DNA from: a virus
DNA: 57,385 bases
IMG/VR virus record: IMGVR_UViG_3300021182_000018
Span: 1 to 57,385 of that record
Reading direction: 5' to 3' (one strand)
In this document: in pieces, positions 39,523 to 48,695 of the stretch
How positions within the stretch are numbered: position 1 is the stretch's first letter
How the letters are laid out: every line of letters starts with the position of its first letter
Notes under the pieces: generated by a model
Told to the model about the DNA's origin: nothing
What the model saw: the letters and a program-made list of their open reading frames with translations, nothing else
Database searches by the model: none
Position numbers and translations under genes: made by a program

Positions 39523-40101
39523 ATGAACTATAACGAATTCGGATTTATGCCTAATGGATTCTTTGTAAAATGCACTTCGGCTTATGACAGTGAACGAAGT
39601 CTTTATGAAGTTTTACAAATGGAAGGCTTTAACGAACGTGGGGTTCAAATGATTTATTATCCTGTAGACCTTGTAAATCCGGATTATCTTTTTGGCGAAA
39701 CTAACAACCTTGTAATAAACCGAAAATTCGAATATATGGGTTATTATGAATTACCGAATGAAGGAAGAAATGTAGGGATTTTAGGAATAGTAGGAACAGA
39801 TAATTTTCCGATATATGTTTCGAAACTTCATTATGATTTTGTTTCTACATATGATTCTTCAGGAACTTCGGCAGTTTTTCCGACATATCTTCCGAAAATT
39901 GGAGACCTTGTTTACGCAAAATATAATCAACAATTTTATAGAATCAATATGGTGAAATTAGAAGACGTAATATTTCTTCAAGGGAAACATACATATACAT
40001 TTTATCTAGAGAACTTTAGAAACAAAAATTATACATTAGGTCCAGCATTTGACAATCTTCCAAATGATCCTATACAATTGGTTGCTGGACAATGCAGTTA
40101 A
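39523..40101 (+). CDS. 14: Probable neck/head-completion protein, T4 gp14-like
   Basis: 192 aa (T4 gp14 is 256). SERSLYEVLQMEGFNERGVQ followed by IYYPVD, the LFGE segment, and the C-terminal PKIGDLVYAKYNQQFYRINM with FLQGKHTYTFYLENF fit the layout of T4-type neck protein gp14 (E-G-D-L-I-Y, then L-G-x-x-Y-T-F). gp14 with gp13 closes the head and connects it to the tail. No catalytic motif to verify. Followed by a 91-aa gene with overlap. Confidence 0.55.
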   Translation: MNYNEFGFMPNGFFVKCTSAYDSERSLYEVLQMEGFNERGVQMIYYPVDLVNPDYLFGETNNLVINRKFEYMGYYELPNEGRNVGILGIVGTDNFPIYVSKLHYDFVSTYDSSGTSAVFPTYLPKIGDLVYAKYNQQFYRINMVKLEDVIFLQGKHTYTFYLENFRNKNYTLGPAFDNLPNDPIQLVAGQCS

Positions 40102-40367
40102 TTATTCCTAGTAATGTTAAGGTAGCTTGTGGTGATTTATTTCAAGATAATTGTGAAGTAAATTTTGAAAAAGTTTCTTATCTATATGTTCCAGGGTTGA
40201 CTGAATGTCTTCCGAACGATCCTTTTAATAATTGGACTTTAGATAATTGCATAGTAATAATTTATATATATTCTGATTTTGTGGATGGAATAATAACAGA
40301 TCCGGAAGAATTAGATTTTTACGACCAAACTTTGGAATATGACGGCAACGAATTTATAGATGTTTAA
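40092..40367 (+). CDS. Hypothetical 91-aa acidic protein
   Basis: Beta-type, acidic protein with two to four cysteines (VACGDLFQDNCEV, TECLPNDP). Overlaps the neck-protein gene by 10 nt, so co-translated. No family recognised; virion component or assembly factor is plausible. Confidence 0.5.
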   Translation: MQLIIPSNVKVACGDLFQDNCEVNFEKVSYLYVPGLTECLPNDPFNNWTLDNCIVIIYIYSDFVDGIITDPEELDFYDQTLEYDGNEFIDV

Positions 40368-40401
40368 TTTTCCATAAATATTTCTAAACGTTAAGGAAAA
40401 T
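40367..40401 (+). promoter_or_regulatory. Late promoter within a ribosome-binding-site hairpin, first fibre gene
   Basis: ATTTTCC (40367-40373) pairs perfectly with GGAAAAT (40395-40401), which contains the ribosome-binding site of the fibre gene. The late promoter CATAAATA (40373-40380) lies in the loop. Read-through mRNA would mask the site; mRNA starting at the promoter would lack the 5' arm. Confidence 0.65.
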
Positions 40402-40403
40402 AA

Positions 40404-43400
40404 ATGCCATCAGCGATTCAGGGTAGATTTTATTACAAACAAGATACTAGAACTAATCTAAACGCAAATATTAGGACAAATTCTCTAGTTTTTGATTTAG
40501 ATAATAATAGAATTTTATATTCTCCAAGTGCGACTGGTTATTTCGAATTCTATCCTGGTCAAACCGTATTAAATGTTAGTTCGACTTCATTATCGGTTTT
40601 GTCTACGTCTTCTAGAAATATTTCCGTAGAATTATCTGCAACTGGTGTAACTCCTGGATTATATGGTTCTTCTACACAGATCCCGCAAATAATTGTAGAT
40701 AATTTTGGGAGAATTGTTTCTGCAAATTTTATTACAATTTCTGGTGGTTCTGGAACAAGTGGAACCGGAACTGTTACATCTGTCGGGGTTTCTTCAACAA
40801 CATTAACAATTTCAAATACTCCAATAACTGTCGCTGGAAATATAAATGTAAATCTTTCTGCGGTATCTACTCCAGGAATTTATGAAAAAATAGTTATAGA
40901 TAGTTTTGGTAGAGTTCTTTCCGGAAGTCTTTTAACAAGTGCTGACATACCTTTATTAAATTATCTTCCATCTTCAGGAACATCTTTACAAACAATTAAA
41001 TTAGCTACTTCTCAAAATTTTTCTATAATTGGTGATATATCTGCCGCAAACGTTTCTTTTAATGGAACGTCGGGAGTAATATTAAATTCTATTCTTTCTG
41101 CAACTGGAGTATCTGCTGGAACGTATGGAAGTTCGAATCAAATACCGCAATTAGTAATAGATTCTAAAGGAAGAATTTTATCGGCGTCTTATGTTTCTAT
41201 ACAAATTCCTACTACTTCTGGAACAGTTACTTCAGTAGGAATTACTTCAAATACATTAAATGTAGGTTCAAGTCCTATAACATCTTCGGGAAATATTTCG
41301 GTAAATTTGAATTCGTTTGGAACATCCGGAACTTTTTCTAAAATATCTTCGGATCCTTATGGCAGGGTTATTTCAGGAACAACTTTAACTTCGGGAGATA
41401 TTCCTCAACTTCCGTATGATGCTATTTCTGCGTCATTGGCTTGGTCTAGAATTTCTGGAACGCCGACAACTTTGTCCGGATACGGAATCACAAGTTCTGA
41501 TACACTATTTGATAAAAAATATCTATCAGCGATTCCATCATTAAATTACGGTTCCGTATCTTCAGTAGGTGTATCTTCAACAACCCTGATAATTGGATTA
41601 AGTCCAATCACCACATCAGGAAGCATTTCCGTAAACCTTTCAGCGACTGGTGTAAGCGGTGTATATATTAAAGTTCAAACTGATACCTTTGGTAGAGTAA
41701 TTTCCGGAACAACTTTAACATCTGCTGACATTCCAGTTCTTCCATATATTTCCGCAATTGGGACTTTACAATGGTCTCAAATTTCTGGAACTCCTACAAC
41801 ATTATCTGGTTATGGAATAACGAGTTCAGACCAGCTTTTTAATAACAAATATGCTCAAATTTCGGCAATACCTTCTTTATCTGGATTATCTTTGTATCTT
41901 CCTTTGAGTGGTGGAACATTAACAGGAAATTTATCTGGTCAGAACATTTCTGGGATACATTTCGGAAATCTTTCAGGAACGGCCAACCAATCTAACCAAT
42001 TAACTACTCCTCAGAATTTTGGAATAACTGGCGATGTATCTGCTGTAAATATTTTTTTCAACGGAACATCTTCAGTTACTTTTAATTCCGTTCTTTCGGC
42101 AACTGGCGTAACTCCTGGAATTTTTGGAAACGGGGTTAATGTTTCACAATTTCAGGTAGATGCTAAAGGAAGAATAATTTCCGCGTCAAATGTTGCAATT
42201 CAATTTCCGGGTGGTTCCGGAGGGGGTTCAGTTTCTTCCGTTGGAGTATCTTCTACTACATTAACTGTTGGGTTAAGTCCTGTAACAACTTCTGGAAATA
42301 TTTCCGTAAATCTTTCTGCCACTGGTGTAACTCCTGGTTCTTATGGAACAACTACACAAATTCCAGTATTAAATATAGATTCTTTCGGAAGAATTTTGAA
42401 TGCGTCTTTCGTAAATATTTCTGGTGCTGGTTCTTCAGGAACAGGAACCGTAACCTCTGTAGGATTAACATCAACCACGTTGACAATAGCTGGTTCTCCT
42501 GTCACGTCTTCTGGAGTTTTAACTGCTAATTTAAGTCCTTTTGGAACATCTGGAACATTTACAAAATTTTCTTCAGATCCTTATGGAAGAGTTATTTCAG
42601 GAACTACTTTAACCTCTGGAGATATTCCGGTTCTTCCTTATATTTCCGCAATCGGGACTTTACCATGGTCTCAAATTTCCGGAACTCCTACAACTCTTTC
42701 TGGGTATGGAATTGTTTCCGGGGATGTTTTATTTAATAACAAGTATGCTCAAATCTCAGCAATACCGTCTTTGTCTGGATTATCTCTGTATCTTCCTTTA
42801 AGTGGTGGAACATTAACTGGACCATTAACAGGAACCAACATATCTGCCAATAATATTTCTGGAACACATTTCGGAAATCTTTCTGGAGTATCTTTACAAA
42901 GTCTTACTGCAAACCAATTATTAAATTCTCAAAATTTTGGAATAGTCGGTGATATAGTAGCTTCAAACATTTCTTTCAATGGAACCGGATCTGTAATACT
43001 TTCTTCATCACTTTCTGCGGTTGGGACATCTGGCATATATACTAAAGTTCAAACGGATTCGAAAGGCCGCGTTATTTCCGGGACTACTTTAACATCTGGT
43101 GATATTCCTGCTCTTTCTTATCTTTCTGTAATACCTTCATTAAATTATGGTTCGGTTTCTTCCGTTGGTATTTCATCAACCACGTTAACAATAGGGTTGA
43201 CTCCGGTAACAACTTCCGGAAATATTTCTGTAAATCTTTCTCCCATTGGAACTAGTGGAGTTTATACAAAGATCCAATCAGATACTTTTGGTAGAGTAAT
43301 TTCAGGATCTACTTTAATCGTTTCTGATATACCTTCTTTATCTACTCTATATATTTCTACAACACTTTCTGGAACGGCTAATGGTGTAGCTCCTTTAGAT

Positions 43401-45056
43401 TCTACAGCGAAAGTCCCTACATCATTTTTACCATCTTCAGTATTTGGTCAAGTCCATTATTTAGGAACTTGGAACGCTTCTTCTGGGGCCACTTTACCTG
43501 CGGCTTCTGCTGTATCTGGTGGGTATTATATAACACAAATTTCCGGAAGTTCTATTCCAACTGGTGGTTTTAGTTCTGCCACATCTATTATAATTTCGGC
43601 TGATGCTTTTGCCGGCCTTCCATATTTTCAGGTTGGGGATTGGATAGTCTCTAATGGAATTACTTGGGATAAAATAGATAACACCGATTCGATCTATACT
43701 TGGAATGGTAGAAATGGTTCCGTATTTCCAGTTTCTGGAGACTATTCGGCAACTCAAATAAATTTTACTCCGATTGGAAGTATTACGGCAACAAATGTTC
43801 AAACAGCGTTACAAAATTTAGATGCAAATAAATTAGCATCCTCCGCATTATTCGGATTTACCTCGGCATATCTTCCATTATCTGGTGGGGCATTAACTGG
43901 AAGCATATCTGTTCCGAACATTTCCGCAAGCAATTTTTATGAAGGCGGACAGCTTCTAGTTAATAGATATGTAACCGTTTCTGGTGATATTATGACTGGT
44001 GGATTGGTCTCTCCATTCGTATCGGCAACTAATATTTCAGGAACACATTTTGGAAACCTTTCGGGAACGGCGAATCAAGCTAATCAATTAACTATCTCTC
44101 AGAACTTTAATATCGTTGGTGATGTATCTGCCGCAAATATTTCCTTCAATGGAACATCTTCTGTTACATTAAATTCGGTTCTTTCTGCCACGGGAGTTTC
44201 TTCTGGAATATATGGAAATAATATAAATGTTCCTCAATTTCAAGTTGATTCTAAAGGAAGAATAATTTCAGCATCTAATGTGGCTATTCAATTTCCTGGC
44301 GGTTCTGGCGGAGGAAGTGTTTCAAGTGTCGGTATTGCTTCCACCACATTAACAATTTCGAATACTCCTATAACAACTTCTGGAACTATTTCCGTAAACC
44401 TTTTTCCGTTTGGGACTTCAGGGACATTTCCGAAAATTTCTACAGACCCTTTCGGGAGAGTAATTTCAGGAACTACTTTAACTTCTGGAGATATTCCGAC
44501 TCTTCCATATTATCCTTCAAGTGCTTCAATTTCTTGGAATAACATTTCAGGCTCGCCTACCACACTTTCGGGATATGGAATCACAAGTGCGGATCCGCTT
44601 TTCAATTCTAAGTATGCTCAAATTTCGGCAATACCTTCTTTATCTGGATTAAGTCTTTATCTTCCTTTATCTGGAGGAACTTTATCTACTCCCGGAAATC
44701 TAAACATTTCCGGAACTACTATTTTCGGTGGATTGTTATATTTAACTCCTCCAATAACAACTACAGCATCAACTAGTGGATACATACAAATTGATTCTCA
44801 AGGAAAACTTTTTGCAAATACTGGATTAACTGACCATAAAACATATACGACATCAGCTATAATTTCAGCAACGTCTTATTTGTTGTCTGCTACACACAAT
44901 CTCAATTATCAGTATGTTAATGTTTTTATGTTTGACTTTACAAATAATGTGGAAATACTTCCAGATGTTAAATACAATTTATCTACCAATAATGTTGTGG
45001 TCATAAATATCGTTAATGGTAATCAATTTAATTCAAACATTATTGTTCAGTCTTAA
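40404..45056 (+). CDS. Giant repetitive fibre protein (1550 aa)
   Basis: A unique N-terminal domain (about residues 1-60, MPSAIQGRFYYKQDTRTN) for virion attachment is followed by at least four repeat types: VSSVGVSSTTLT with a following SGNISVNLSATG; DTFGRVISGTTLTS with DIPVLPY; SGTPTTLSGYGITS; and LYLPLSGGTLTG with HFGNLSGTANQ. A non-repeated insert near residues 1010-1130 (GDWIVSNGITWDKID) resembles fibre knob domains. Low-complexity Ser/Thr/Gly composition and lack of cysteine are typical of trimeric beta-structured fibres. Likely receptor-binding tail or head fibre. The repeats align at DNA level. Confidence 0.85.
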   Translation: MPSAIQGRFYYKQDTRTNLNANIRTNSLVFDLDNNRILYSPSATGYFEFYPGQTVLNVSSTSLSVLSTSSRNISVELSATGVTPGLYGSSTQIPQIIVDNFGRIVSANFITISGGSGTSGTGTVTSVGVSSTTLTISNTPITVAGNINVNLSAVSTPGIYEKIVIDSFGRVLSGSLLTSADIPLLNYLPSSGTSLQTIKLATSQNFSIIGDISAANVSFNGTSGVILNSILSATGVSAGTYGSSNQIPQLVIDSKGRILSASYVSIQIPTTSGTVTSVGITSNTLNVGSSPITSSGNISVNLNSFGTSGTFSKISSDPYGRVISGTTLTSGDIPQLPYDAISASLAWSRISGTPTTLSGYGITSSDTLFDKKYLSAIPSLNYGSVSSVGVSSTTLIIGLSPITTSGSISVNLSATGVSGVYIKVQTDTFGRVISGTTLTSADIPVLPYISAIGTLQWSQISGTPTTLSGYGITSSDQLFNNKYAQISAIPSLSGLSLYLPLSGGTLTGNLSGQNISGIHFGNLSGTANQSNQLTTPQNFGITGDVSAVNIFFNGTSSVTFNSVLSATGVTPGIFGNGVNVSQFQVDAKGRIISASNVAIQFPGGSGGGSVSSVGVSSTTLTVGLSPVTTSGNISVNLSATGVTPGSYGTTTQIPVLNIDSFGRILNASFVNISGAGSSGTGTVTSVGLTSTTLTIAGSPVTSSGVLTANLSPFGTSGTFTKFSSDPYGRVISGTTLTSGDIPVLPYISAIGTLPWSQISGTPTTLSGYGIVSGDVLFNNKYAQISAIPSLSGLSLYLPLSGGTLTGPLTGTNISANNISGTHFGNLSGVSLQSLTANQLLNSQNFGIVGDIVASNISFNGTGSVILSSSLSAVGTSGIYTKVQTDSKGRVISGTTLTSGDIPALSYLSVIPSLNYGSVSSVGISSTTLTIGLTPVTTSGNISVNLSPIGTSGVYTKIQSDTFGRVISGSTLIVSDIPSLSTLYISTTLSGTANGVAPLDSTAKVPTSFLPSSVFGQVHYLGTWNASSGATLPAASAVSGGYYITQISGSSIPTGGFSSATSIIISADAFAGLPYFQVGDWIVSNGITWDKIDNTDSIYTWNGRNGSVFPVSGDYSATQINFTPIGSITATNVQTALQNLDANKLASSALFGFTSAYLPLSGGALTGSISVPNISASNFYEGGQLLVNRYVTVSGDIMTGGLVSPFVSATNISGTHFGNLSGTANQANQLTISQNFNIVGDVSAANISFNGTSSVTLNSVLSATGVSSGIYGNNINVPQFQVDSKGRIISASNVAIQFPGGSGGGSVSSVGIASTTLTISNTPITTSGTISVNLFPFGTSGTFPKISTDPFGRVISGTTLTSGDIPTLPYYPSSASISWNNISGSPTTLSGYGITSADPLFNSKYAQISAIPSLSGLSLYLPLSGGTLSTPGNLNISGTTIFGGLLYLTPPITTTASTSGYIQIDSQGKLFANTGLTDHKTYTTSAIISATSYLLSATHNLNYQYVNVFMFDFTNNVEILPDVKYNLSTNNVVVINIVNGNQFNSNIIVQS
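41440..44700. repeat. Fibre-module DNA repeats
   Basis: The module encoding SGTPTTLSGYGI recurs at about 41452, 41788, 42676 and 44545; the module encoding LYLPLSGGTLTG at about 41889, 42788 and 44658, with a variant at 43867; the module encoding HFGNLSG at about 41958, 42868 and 44046. Copies are similar enough to support recombination. Boundaries are approximate. Confidence 0.75.
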
Positions 45057-45065
45057 TGGAGATTT

Positions 45066-47747
45066 ATGAAAATTGTAAGTAATTTAGAAGTAGATGGTAA
45101 TTTTAATATAGGGGTAACATCTGCAACCATATCCTCTGCTGGTAATGCGTCTTTTCAAACAGTTTCCGGAACACATTTCGGAAATCTTTCTGGCACCGCC
45201 TCCAATTCAGTTCAATTATTAAACACGCAACCATTTTCTATAATTGGTGATGTGTCCTCATCTTCTATATCTTTCAATGGAACTGGTGGGGTCTCTTTAG
45301 TTTCTGTTCTTTCTGCAACTGGTGTAACTCCTGGAATTTATGGAACAAATACTTCCGTTTCTCAATTTCAAGTAGATTCTAAGGGGCGAATTATTTCGGC
45401 GTCGAGTATATCAATTCAATTTCCCGGAGGAGGGTCCGGTGGATCAGTTTCTTCCGTGGGAATTTCATCAACAACGCTAAACGTCGGCTTGAGTCCAATA
45501 ACAACTTCCGGAAATATTTCTGTAAATCTTTCCGCAACTGGTGTGTCTGCTGGTTCATATGGTTCTACAAATAATATACCAGTAATATCTTTAGATTCTT
45601 TTGGAAGAGTAATTTCCGCATCAACTATATCGTCTGTATTTTATCCGGCATCCACTTATTATTCTATAACAACTCCTCAAATTATTTCTTCTTCTGTTAC
45701 ACTAACTTCTATACTTCCAGGGATGCCTTCGTTTAGTGTATTAACACAATCTCCCGGAAACGTAATATATATTAAAGGTAGTGGAAACATATCTTGGGCA
45801 AATTTAGCAAACACATTAACTTGGAATTTTGTGGATGGGTTTAATACTTTGGTTTCTTTTGGAGTTTCTGGAAACGATATTTCAAATTCCATAATCAATA
45901 CTTTATACAATTGGGAAATAGATGCTAAATTAGAACCACAAACATCTGCTGGAACATCTGCAACTGTTATTTTAGTCGGGACAATGAAATTTTATGATTC
46001 TTCTACATTTACTTTAATAAATTTGAATGAATCCGCAACCGTAAATACAACTATCCAAAACTCTTTGAATATTTCTGTCCAGTGGTCTAATGCTGCTACA
46101 AACAATAAAGTAACAGTAAACGAAATGACTGTTTCTCAAGCATCCTCTAATTCCGGGATAATATATACTGGAGTCGGTGTGTCCTCCGTTGGAATTACAT
46201 CGACCACATTAACGATAACTGGGTCTCCGGTTACTACTGCCGGATATATAAATGTAGATTTGAATACTTTTGGAACGTCAGGAACATTTACTAAAGTGAC
46301 GACAGATATATATGGTAGAGTTGTTTCTGGAACATATTTGACTAGTGGTGATATTCCGGTTCTTCCATATTTGTCTGCTATTCCGTCATTAAATTATGGT
46401 TCTGTTTCATCTGTAGGTATTTCATCAACCACATTAACAGTTTCCAACACGCCTATAACAACTTCTGGAAACATTTCCGTAAATCTTTCGGCAACTGGTG
46501 TTTCGGCTATAATTGGTGCTCCAAATTTCTTTCCTATATTTACTGTAGATACTTTTGGAAGGGTTATTTCCGCGACATCAGCATTCGATTATGATCCATA
46601 TTTTCCTTTATCAGGAGGAACTTTATCTGGGACAGGTAATATATATTCTCCTGGATATATTTCTGGAACTTCTGGTAATTTTAATTTATTGTATTCGAAT
46701 GATATTAATATAATTCTTACTAGTGCCATATATAAAGCTTTTCCAGGATCACCTTTAGAAATGGACGGGTATATTAATTCATATTTTCAAACAATTTCTC
46801 AAAATCAATCATCTGGTATTTCTAATTCTACAGATTTTGTTGCTACATCTGATATTGGAAATGATACTAATTTTTATATAGATTTTGGAATAAATGGTTC
46901 AAAATATTTACAATCTGCTAATAATTGGTATGTAAATGGTCCGAATGATGGATATATTTATACACAAGGAAGCAATTTATCTATTGGATCTATAGGAAAC
47001 TCCGCAACATCTGGAAACTCGATAAACTTTTTCGTAAACTCTACGTCTGCCCAAAATATAATAGTGAATATAACATCTTCTGGTATTTCTGCTACAAATA
47101 TTTCGGCGAATTCTCAAACATTAACATCTACAGTAGATTCTCCATTAACAATAAACATGTCTGCTACTGGTGGGTTTATACATCCTATTATTGCTTTGAA
47201 TACTGGAATGTCCGCCACTGTTGGTAATCGATTTAATTTCGATTTTGGTTTACAGGAAGCTACAAATAATGCTGCGAACTTTGGTTTTTGTTATCAAGGA
47301 AATGGTTCTTCGAATAATTTTATAACATTTGGAGTTTTCGGAACAAATGATTTATTAACAATTTCTGCGAACAAAACCGCGACATTTTTAGGACCTGTTT
47401 ATGGGTCCTCGGGAATAGGTTATAATATTGGTTCTGGTGGTCAAATTGTTCAAGCAACCAATAAGGCGACCGGCGTTACTTTGAATAAGCTAACCGGAAA
47501 TATTATAATGAGTAGTGCTGCATTAGCTTCTGCAACTACAGTAAACTTTGTTCTTACGAATTCGTTTATAGGCGCAAATGACTTTGTAAATATAAATCAC
47601 ACATCTGCTGGAACTTTAGGTGCATATGGTTTCGCTGTGACTCCTGCAAATGGTTCAGCAACAATATTCATTAGAAATAATACGAATGCGTCATTATCAG
47701 AAGCTATAGCAATAAAATTCATGGTTTTCAAGGCGGCAATTTCCTAA
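45066..47747 (+). CDS. Second fibre protein (893 aa) sharing modules with the first
   Basis: Begins MKIVSNLEVDGNFNIG and soon enters GTHFGNLSGTAS and VSSVGISSTTLNVG modules like those of the upstream fibre. Between residues about 210 and 380 there is a distinct domain (SGNISWANLANTLTWNFVDG), and the last third is unique (ATNKATGVTLNKLTGNIIMS, then NDFVNINHTSAGTLGAYGF), a known type of C-terminal fibre tip. GGAG 7 nt before the ATG. Probably part of the same fibre or an alternative adhesin. Confidence 0.82.
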   Translation: MKIVSNLEVDGNFNIGVTSATISSAGNASFQTVSGTHFGNLSGTASNSVQLLNTQPFSIIGDVSSSSISFNGTGGVSLVSVLSATGVTPGIYGTNTSVSQFQVDSKGRIISASSISIQFPGGGSGGSVSSVGISSTTLNVGLSPITTSGNISVNLSATGVSAGSYGSTNNIPVISLDSFGRVISASTISSVFYPASTYYSITTPQIISSSVTLTSILPGMPSFSVLTQSPGNVIYIKGSGNISWANLANTLTWNFVDGFNTLVSFGVSGNDISNSIINTLYNWEIDAKLEPQTSAGTSATVILVGTMKFYDSSTFTLINLNESATVNTTIQNSLNISVQWSNAATNNKVTVNEMTVSQASSNSGIIYTGVGVSSVGITSTTLTITGSPVTTAGYINVDLNTFGTSGTFTKVTTDIYGRVVSGTYLTSGDIPVLPYLSAIPSLNYGSVSSVGISSTTLTVSNTPITTSGNISVNLSATGVSAIIGAPNFFPIFTVDTFGRVISATSAFDYDPYFPLSGGTLSGTGNIYSPGYISGTSGNFNLLYSNDINIILTSAIYKAFPGSPLEMDGYINSYFQTISQNQSSGISNSTDFVATSDIGNDTNFYIDFGINGSKYLQSANNWYVNGPNDGYIYTQGSNLSIGSIGNSATSGNSINFFVNSTSAQNIIVNITSSGISATNISANSQTLTSTVDSPLTINMSATGGFIHPIIALNTGMSATVGNRFNFDFGLQEATNNAANFGFCYQGNGSSNNFITFGVFGTNDLLTISANKTATFLGPVYGSSGIGYNIGSGGQIVQATNKATGVTLNKLTGNIIMSSAALASATTVNFVLTNSFIGANDFVNINHTSAGTLGAYGFAVTPANGSATIFIRNNTNASLSEAIAIKFMVFKAAIS

Positions 47748-48133
47748 TGAATAAAATACAAGTCGTCTCCACAAATTCCATAAACAACATAACATACCAA
47801 ACTTTATATCTTGTTAGTGCCGCAACATCTTCTACTTCGTCTGCAACCTCCGCAAGTTTACAAACATTTCGATATGTAGTTCCAAACTTAGTAGCATTTC
47901 TCGTAAGTGGAACTTCTGGAACGTCTTCTACTTCATATACTGCTTCTTTTAATATATATTCTGGAGTAAATTCTACATTATCGAACATATCATCAGGTTC
48001 TATATCAAATAATTCTAATGTAGATAGCATAGTTATTATAAACGCATTTGGTGTTAATTCTTTTGCAGCGGATCTAACTGTCTCTGGAACATTATCTGGA
48101 GCAAATATTTCTATAATTGCTAAAAACTCTTAA
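47747..48133 (+). CDS. Small fibre-like protein (128 aa)
   Basis: Ser/Thr-rich beta protein (AATSSTSSATSASLQTFRY), ending LTVSGTLSGANISIIAKNS. The ATG shares a base with the preceding stop (TAATG). Could be a fibre tip, trimerisation unit or a split C-terminal piece of the fibre. No chaperone motif visible. Confidence 0.6.
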   Translation: MNKIQVVSTNSINNITYQTLYLVSAATSSTSSATSASLQTFRYVVPNLVAFLVSGTSGTSSTSYTASFNIYSGVNSTLSNISSGSISNNSNVDSIVIINAFGVNSFAADLTVSGTLSGANISIIAKNS

Positions 48134-48152
48134 GATAAATACTTCAAAAGAG
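48127..48152 (+). promoter_or_regulatory. Late promoter within a ribosome-binding-site hairpin, 173-aa gene
   Basis: CTCTT (48127-48131) can pair with AAGAG (48148-48152), the start of the AAGAGGG ribosome-binding site, with late promoter GATAAATA (48134-48141) in the loop. Stem is only 5 bp. Confidence 0.45.
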
Positions 48153-48162
48153 GGTTTGCCAA

Positions 48163-48684
48163 ATGCCTACAGGACTAATGAAATCGCTTGCAAAACAATC
48201 TGGGAAGAAACCCAAGACTGTAGAAAATCTTTGGAAAAAATGTGAAAAAATTGTAAAGAAAGAATATGATATAGATGAAAAGTCGGAAAGATTTTACCCT
48301 TTAGTTGTAGGATGTCTTAAAAATCTATTAGATATTAAAAAAGAAGAGCAGAAAGATGTTCCTATGGCTCCTGGTGCTGCTCCTCAAACGACTACATTAA
48401 CTATGGGGAATTATGTATTTGCACCAAAAGCTGCAACATTTTCTAGACAGCCAATTAGTCCTATGTCAGTTGAAGATAGTAAGTTAGAAAAAAAATTAAA
48501 GAAGATTAAGAAAACAATAGATGAAGATTTGACACAAGTTAAGACTTTGGATGAATTACTTTCGGAAAATTTGAAGTATTTTTCTGAAAAATTTGACGAA
48601 AGTAATAAAATAATCAACTCCTCAATATCTATGGTAGCTAAATATTTGAAGTTGGAAGAATCAAATCTTAATGACTTGAAATAA
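48163..48684 (+). CDS. Conserved-type structural region protein (173 aa)
   Basis: N terminus MKSLAKQSGKKPKTVENLWK and YPLVVGCLKNLLD resemble a helical domain common in phage head-region proteins (L-A-K-x-x-G-K...V-E-x-L-W...Y-x-x-V-x-G-x-L-K). Middle is Pro/Ala-rich, C-terminal part a coiled coil (SKLEKKLKKIKKTIDEDLTQ). No known function. Directly upstream of the portal gene. Confidence 0.55.
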   Translation: MPTGLMKSLAKQSGKKPKTVENLWKKCEKIVKKEYDIDEKSERFYPLVVGCLKNLLDIKKEEQKDVPMAPGAAPQTTTLTMGNYVFAPKAATFSRQPISPMSVEDSKLEKKLKKIKKTIDEDLTQVKTLDELLSENLKYFSEKFDESNKIINSSISMVAKYLKLEESNLNDLK

Positions 48685-48695
48685 TAAGGAACTTC

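Noticed and set aside
43494-43802. 102-codon minus-strand frame opposite the fibre gene
   Set aside because: Antisense to a conserved fibre knob-like segment, no start signals, and composition typical of reverse-complemented Ser/Thr-rich sequence.
40404-48133. Diversity-generating retroelement at the fibre genes
   Set aside because: No reverse transcriptase gene, template repeat or accessory gene is visible; similarity among modules looks like ordinary tandem repeats.
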